The notes beneath the pieces were generated by a model that was not told the DNA's origin, searched no databases, and saw only the letters and a program-made list of their open reading frames with translations. Below, piece after piece: positions 28,488-32,996 of a stretch of DNA of 32,996 bases. This DNA comes from Blattamonas nauphoetae. Its lineage: Eukaryota; Preaxostyla; Oxymonadida. The position numbers were made by a program, and so were the translations under genes. The DNA lies in NCBI GenBank assembly GCA_033064195.1, contig JARBJD010000564.1, positions 1-32,996 on the forward strand, in the 5' to 3' direction. How positions within the stretch are numbered: the first letter of the stretch is position 1; each line of letters begins with the position of its first letter.

Positions 28488-28520
28488 TTAGTACGAATTA
28501 AAAATGAAAAATAAAAAATC

Positions 28521-29378
28521 ATTCCTTTAAAAATTAAAGTCCCCATAACTTTTAACCACTGATCCGATTTCAATAAAACTTGCGGCAATGAATTCGCCGT
28601 GTCGGATATGACCTTGGATGAAAATATTTTCAAGATCTAAAAATATGTCCATATGTCTGTCTGTCCACGTTTTTGGTAAATGAATTTTGGACCCCAATAT
28701 CAGGGCCCACGGGGCCCACCTCGGATCTCCACGAATGTTCATCCAATTTTGATCCGGTTTCTTTTAATCGATGAGTCACATCGTCATTCGAACAAATATT
28801 TTATTTCAAAATTTTCGTCAATCGGGTTCCCAAATAAGCGTCAAATTAGTGTTGATATTTTGAATCAAAAGTGAATCAAAATTGAATAAATTGTTGAAAA
28901 ATAGACGTGACCAAAAGTTCAAACTGTTAATTATTTACCATTTTGAGTTAAAATCATGGCTTTTGAACATTATTTTGGTCATAATTAATAGTATTCCGTA
29001 GTGTCAGTGATGTAGATAGGCATCGAAATCATTTAAGTACTAATTGCTATCTAGATAGGCATCGATAATCGTTATATATACTACTGTTTTGATCACAACA
29101 GATTTCACTGTTTTTGACCTAGCCATTTTATTACCCTATTTTGTTTCAAAACATCTCAAAAAGCTTCTCAATGATGAAATCCATTAAAAAACCGATTCTA
29201 TGAGAGAGAATCAATAAAACGAATCAATCGAGATGAAAGACGAAAAAGTTTTCTCTGGTTCGATCCTGAAAAACCTTCGATGATCCGTCCTTGTTCAAAA
29301 AGGAGTCAAAACAATTAGTAAAAAGCTGAAATGTGAAAAAAAATGACCACCAGTGTGTCATTTCAAAATATTCGCTCA
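28521..29378. other. Gene-free stretch right of the element
   Basis: No supportable gene. A GGGCCC-rich spot (about 28,706-28,722) and a directly repeated TAGATAGGCATCGA (about 29,013 and 29,054) are the only local structures I see. The first ~200 bases (from CCCCATAACTTTTAACCACT) could still be element end DNA, but I found no inverted match near 2,900. Confidence 0.45.
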
Positions 29379-29521
29379 TTTACACTTCATAAAGATCCTT
29401 TTTCTACGTTTCTTTTGATAATTCTCTAATAGTCTTCACAGCCCCTGCTCAAGAGCAGGGCTGTGAAGACGATCCGACATTGTGAAAAGTGACAGGAAAA
29501 AGGATCGGGTGAAGTGTGAAT
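29379..29521. repeat. Foldback element: about 143-bp imperfect palindrome with a strong central hairpin
   Basis: The centre (29,432-29,470) reads GTCTTCACAGCCC...GGGCTGTGAAGAC around CTGCTC-AA-GAGCAG, about 18 paired bases with a tiny loop. Outside it, TACACTTCAT...GATCCTTTTTC on the left is mirrored by GAAAAAGGATC...GAAGTGTGAA on the right. The whole forms an MITE-like foldback unit. It has no coding capacity and no clear target duplication. Confidence 0.75.
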
Positions 29522-29552
29522 AGAATATGCAAACTGGAACAAAATTTTTGAA

Positions 29553-29624
29553 CAGGATTAGTGTAGGAGTTGTACCGCGTGCTTCTAGTCATAAGGTCCA
29601 GGGTTCAGTTTCTGATACCACCAA
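29553..29624 (+). other. tRNA-like module
   Basis: An A-box-like TTAGTGTAGGAG (29,558-29,569) and a B-box-like GGGTTCAGTTTC (about 29,601-29,612) lie at tRNA-like spacing. No clear cloverleaf ends, so a tRNA-derived repeat is likelier than a functional tRNA. Confidence 0.3.
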
Positions 29625-29629
29625 CTTTT

Positions 29630-30910
29630 TCTCTTTTTTCACTTTTGTGAGGATCTTCCTCGATCATCAAACAAAATCAACCACAATCCAATCCTCGATT
29701 GCATTTCTTCGTTGCTGGGTTTCGATCGACCCTTTCTCTAAATGTTGAGAGATCCTCATCGATAGAGGCGTTTGCTCACTCTAAAAGTGCCAAAACGTCA
29801 ATAACAGAATAAGTGAAGTGCATTTATCAACATTTTATCAGGTTTGGAGTTTGACCGTTAAGTTGCCAGTTACCAATAAACACTTTCGAAATTTATGTGC
29901 TCCCAAAAAGCTCGAGATGGGTAATTTTCTTTGAGATGTCCACTCACTTTTTAAGGGTTGATCGTGACCTGATCCCATTTAACTCTTTGACGAAATCGCA
30001 AAACAATCAATGACTTGAAGATGTGGATTGAATAAAAGCTGTTTCCACCTCCTATTTCTATTCAACATCCATAATCAAGATTTATTCCACTTTTTCAAAA
30101 AATCAATGATTAAGAGGTCCCCTGGAGTGCAGCGATCGAAGGTGACATATCATAAAAACTTTGCCAGATGGTGTTCTTCCTGAGGTGACATGATGAAATG
30201 ATGGTGAGGTGACGAAATGACTCCAAAGTCTACCAACTAATCCCAGCTTGTGGTGAGTCGTTTGTGCGTCGAAGAGTTCAAAACCAGAAAACGGAGAAAA
30301 ACAATCAAGAGCGCTCGCGCAAATCAACAATAAATCAAGTAAGGTGTGATTAATCTCTGAATCTCTCAATCAGAGGAAGAAAGAGTGTGAGGTGGTTGTT
30401 CATGACATGAAAACAAGACGGAGCACACTTCGCACATGGCAGCCATGTGGAAGTGACGTGTCCAACGGTGGCTCCCAAATGCGGCGTGGCCCTTCAGAGC
30501 AATCAGGATCCAGAACTGTGGCGAGTGAAATGATGGCGCGACCATTCCGAGAACCAGGAATGAAGAACACACATTGTGAGGTGGATAAGGAAGAGCTGAC
30601 GTCGTCTGGCTTTCCTCGGCCAAGAGAAGAGATGCAGCGCGAATCCATCTCAGCCAGATCCCATCCGCTCTGTCCAGAAAGTGTGGTTTTGACATAGTTG
30701 TTGTTCAGGTGACATGGTCGCGTCTGTACAGTTCACTGGAACTGGAGTGAAGTTGGTGACGTGATGTATTTCGGTGGTGTAGAGGTGTGATCTGGTGATT
30801 GTGGTGGTGAGGAGATCGTGGGTGGGATTGCGAGTGACGTGATCAGTTCAGAACCAGAAGATGGTTGGGAATCGAGGCATCGTTCTTCTTCTGAGCGTTC
30901 TCACATCCAA
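29630..30910. other. Intergenic stretch without a recognisable gene
   Basis: Between about 30,380 and 30,700 base composition is more balanced and frames of about 100 codons are open on both strands, but none shows a domain, a biased codon pattern or a plausible continuation. It could be the decayed 5' or 3' part of a host gene. The remainder shows nothing I can support. Confidence 0.4.
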
Positions 30911-32996
30911 TCAACGACAGCGACAAAGGATATAGTGTGTCAAAACCCGGACTTTGTCAAAACCCGGACTTTTCCCAAAGATCGGTCCCACAGACAAAAT
31001 TTCTCCGAACCCAAAATTTTTGGGTCCCACTTTTCGAAATGTTTGTCTCGACTCAACTATCCATCGAGGTAGAAATCGAACCTCCTATTTAGGATCCCAG
31101 GACAGAGGTGCCTATTTAGGCACTTTTGCCCATTTTTTGGCTCCAAAATAGGAGGTCCTTAACATTTAAGCTTGGAGGAGAAAAATTCACGATCACATTT
31201 CTCCACGCCCGTTCAAAATTTTTCTTTCTCGTTTCGTTTCTGGTGGTTTGGGATGGTTTTCTCTCGAAATGACAATTTTGAAAATGAAATATCCTGGGGA
31301 CCTGGGTGAAAATTTAGGGTCAAAACTGAGTTCCTGTATATTAAGCTTAGGATCATGAAAACTTGCTTTGATCATATCTCCACAACCAGACATAGTTTCG
31401 ACATGAAGTTTTCACCAATATGGATGTTTTGTTGGATAGTGTATTTTCAGAAAATTTTGAGAATTTTCGAAGATCTCTATTTTGGTGTTTTTGTGTTTTC
31501 GTGGTTTTCTCAGAATCCCCAACTCCTCTCCCTCCAAGCACGATTCTATCAAATTTGATCATTTGGATTCGATTCTGAATGTGTCTGCACCAATTTAACA
31601 GAATTTGGAGACGGGAGCATCATCCCAAGTCAAGTGACAGCTCTCCTTCTGCACCCAGGATAAAACCCACAAAATTATCTCAACTGCCGCAGGGAGAATT
31701 TTTCAAAAATCAGAAAATACACTATCCAACAAAACATCCATATTGGTGAAAACTTCATGTCGAAACTATGTCTGGTTGTGGAGATATGATCAAAGCAAGT
31801 TTCATGATCCTAAGCAATATACAGGGAACTCAGTTTTGACCCTAAATTTTCACCCAGGTCCCCAGGATATTTCATTTTCAAAATTGTCATTTCGAGAGAA
31901 AACCATCCCAAACCACCAGAAACAAACGAGAAAGAAAAATTTTGAACGGGCGTGGAGAAATGTGATCGTGAATTTTTTTCCTCCAAGCTTAAATGTTAAG
32001 GACCTCCTATTTTGGAGCCAAAAAATGGGCCAAAAAGTGCCTAAATAGGCACCTCTGTCCTGGGATCCTAAATAGGAGGTTCGATTTCTACCTCGATGGA
32101 TAGTTGGAGTCGAGACAAACATTTCGAAAAAAGTGGGACCCAAAAATTTTGGGTTCGGAGAAATTTGTCTGTGGGACCGATCTTGGAAAAAAGTCCGGGT
32201 TTTGACAGGGATCCGGGTTTTGAGGCACTATACTGTCAAAGTCTGGCCTGTCAGACGCGTTGATTGTCAGACACTGACGAACCAATTCTTGCAGCTCTTC
32301 GCACACTCCTCCATCTTCAAGCGCCCTGTTCCAAGCGCGCGATGAGCATTCAGCGCATCAATCTCCCCAAACGGAACTTGACCCGTGTCGATCTCGGCTA
32401 GCAGAAGACCCAAACTAAAACTGACGCTGCCACAACATCAATCTCGCTCTTGTCTTTCCGATCCGTTTCTGGCGCTTGCCATCGCTGTTCTTCTTGCTGC
32501 TGCTTCAGCTCGTTCTCCCCTGTCACTGTCCCACCTTCCTTTCCCACCACCGATTGTCCATGCTTCAGGTCCAACTGCATCTCTCCTTGTCCGTTCAGAA
32601 GAACAACATGTGGCGACAGATGAGTGAACAGCCCTGACGTCGGCTCTGCCATCAACAGGCTCTTCATCTTCTTCACCAACTTAACCATCATCGCTCCTTC
32701 TCCATTCCCGGCTGTCTGCACTTCCCATGCAGATGCTCGTAAAGACTCACATACTTCTCCACTGTCGTCGTCTTCTCTGCTCCTCCTTTGTCAATGACAA
32801 CGTCAAGATTCTCCGAAAATGGATCCGAGTTTGTGGGGCAATCCTTCCTTGGTCTTTGTCGAGTGACTTTCAACGATTTTTCTCGTTCTGCCCATCTTCG
32901 AAAACGAAGGCTGACGTCCCCAGAGTGGTCTGTTGGAAATAGTCTTCCTTGATGAGTTCGATTTCATTGATTTCTTTGTTCGCAAGCAGAGATTGG
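30911..32996 (-). pseudogene. Host protein-kinase-like gene, C-terminal part, pseudogene split by a transposon
   Basis: On the minus strand, kinase subdomains appear in order but in shifting frames: KYVSLYEHLHGK and FTHLSPHVVLLNGQGEM (about 32,750 to 32,600), NELKQQQEEQRWQAPE (APE-like end of the activation segment, about 32,480), AEIDTGQVPFGEIDALNAHR (subdomains IX-X, about 32,400-32,340) and ELQELVRQCLTINASDRPDF (subdomain XI, about 32,300-32,240). At least three frame changes separate these blocks, for example near 32,700, 32,420 and 32,310. The 1.3-kb foldback element sits in the codons right after RPDFDSI, and outside it about eight codons lead to a TGA (complement of 30,911-30,913). The 5' end lies beyond the window. 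A catalytic HRD motif is not seen in the visible part, so it may have been a pseudokinase even when intact. Confidence 0.72.
30933..32230. mobile_element. Foldback (long-TIR) non-autonomous DNA transposon, TA target duplication
   Basis: Terminal inverted repeats of about 515 bp (30,933-31,447 and 31,713-32,230) surround about 265 bp of unique sequence. The ends read TAGTGTGTCAAAACCCGG and CCGGGTTTTGAGGCACTA and are flanked by TA on both sides, the duplication used by Tc1/mariner-type transposases. The arms are nearly identical, with a few substitutions and small indels near the tips. No transposase frame is present, so it must have been moved in trans. It is inserted near the 3' end of the kinase-like gene. 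A degraded relative of its terminal region lies in the second capsid gene. Confidence 0.85.

Larger units (their letters stand above)
2890..28520. mobile_element. Polinton/Maverick-like element, composite with mirror-image arms, broken
   Basis: The region holds the Polinton hallmark set: protein-primed-type family B DNA polymerase, rve-type integrase, FtsK/HerA-like packaging ATPase and probable double-jelly-roll capsid proteins, plus a fibre-like protein and several small genes. The polymerase-integrase-coiled coil-ATPase block is present twice in opposite orientation (2,943-10,915 and 20,151-28,487) around a single capsid core. Core plus one arm is about 17 kb, a usual Polinton size, so I read this as one nearly full element joined to part of a related second. 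I could not find terminal inverted repeats or a target duplication at the outer edges, so both borders are approximate. About half of the genes are open and the others carry roughly twenty breaks in all. Near-identity of parts of the arms suggests a fairly young fossil. Confidence 0.88.

Noticed and set aside
2880-28520. Search for terminal inverted repeats at the outer edges
   Set aside because: Apart from the shared T-rich start motif, I found no convincing inverted match between the DNA outside 2,943 and that outside 28,487.
30392-30697. Possible host gene with open frames on both strands
   Set aside because: No domain, no recognisable codon bias and no continuation. A balanced base composition alone keeps such frames open.

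Overview
The window is eukaryotic. Its centre is a Polinton/Maverick-type (virus-like) element of about 25.6 kb (roughly 2,900-28,500), set in repeat-rich DNA and followed by the remains of a host protein-kinase gene. The standard genetic code fits every open frame and I saw no introns. A divergent Polinton, dense small repeats and a kinase tail of a type I associate with oxymonad flagellates (Blattamonas/Monocercomonoides) make such a protist my best guess. This is inference, not proof.

Layout. 1-2,890: non-coding flank with tRNA-like modules, A-rich simple sequence and a three-copy ~332-bp tandem repeat. 2,943-10,915 (arm 1): a terminal gene with ~50-residue repeats, a family B DNA polymerase, an rve-type integrase, a small coiled-coil protein (all +), then a packaging ATPase (-). 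10,916-20,150 (core): an unknown gene and a fibre-like protein with a Peptidase_S74 intramolecular chaperone (both +), followed on the - strand by a small beta-rich protein, an intact probable major capsid protein, a broken capsid paralogue and four smaller virion-type genes. 20,151-28,487 (arm 2): the gene set of arm 1 in mirror image, largely broken. 28,500-30,900: no recognisable gene, but a strong hairpin and a tRNA-like module. 30,911-32,996: a kinase pseudogene on the - strand with a 1.3-kb foldback DNA transposon inserted just before its stop codon.

The element has every part expected of a Polinton: polymerase and integrase for copying and insertion, ATPase and capsid proteins for a particle, and a fibre. 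Core plus one arm is about 17 kb, a usual Polinton size. The simplest reading is therefore one nearly full element plus part of a related second one joined in opposite orientation. The arms are close to identical over the polymerase core and the integrase catalytic domain but clearly different in the integrase N-terminus, the polymerase N-terminal domain and the terminal gene. Most genes are preceded by the same T-rich motif (TTTTTATTTTT, a short AT spacer, then the ATG).

The element is a fossil. About half of its genes look whole, and the rest carry roughly twenty breaks in total. The most unusual points are the mirror-image arms with unequal divergence, an HNH-type nuclease motif inside the polymerase, the S74 chaperone on the fibre, two capsid paralogues, and short GC-rich palindromic modules with a tRNA B-box-like core scattered inside its genes.
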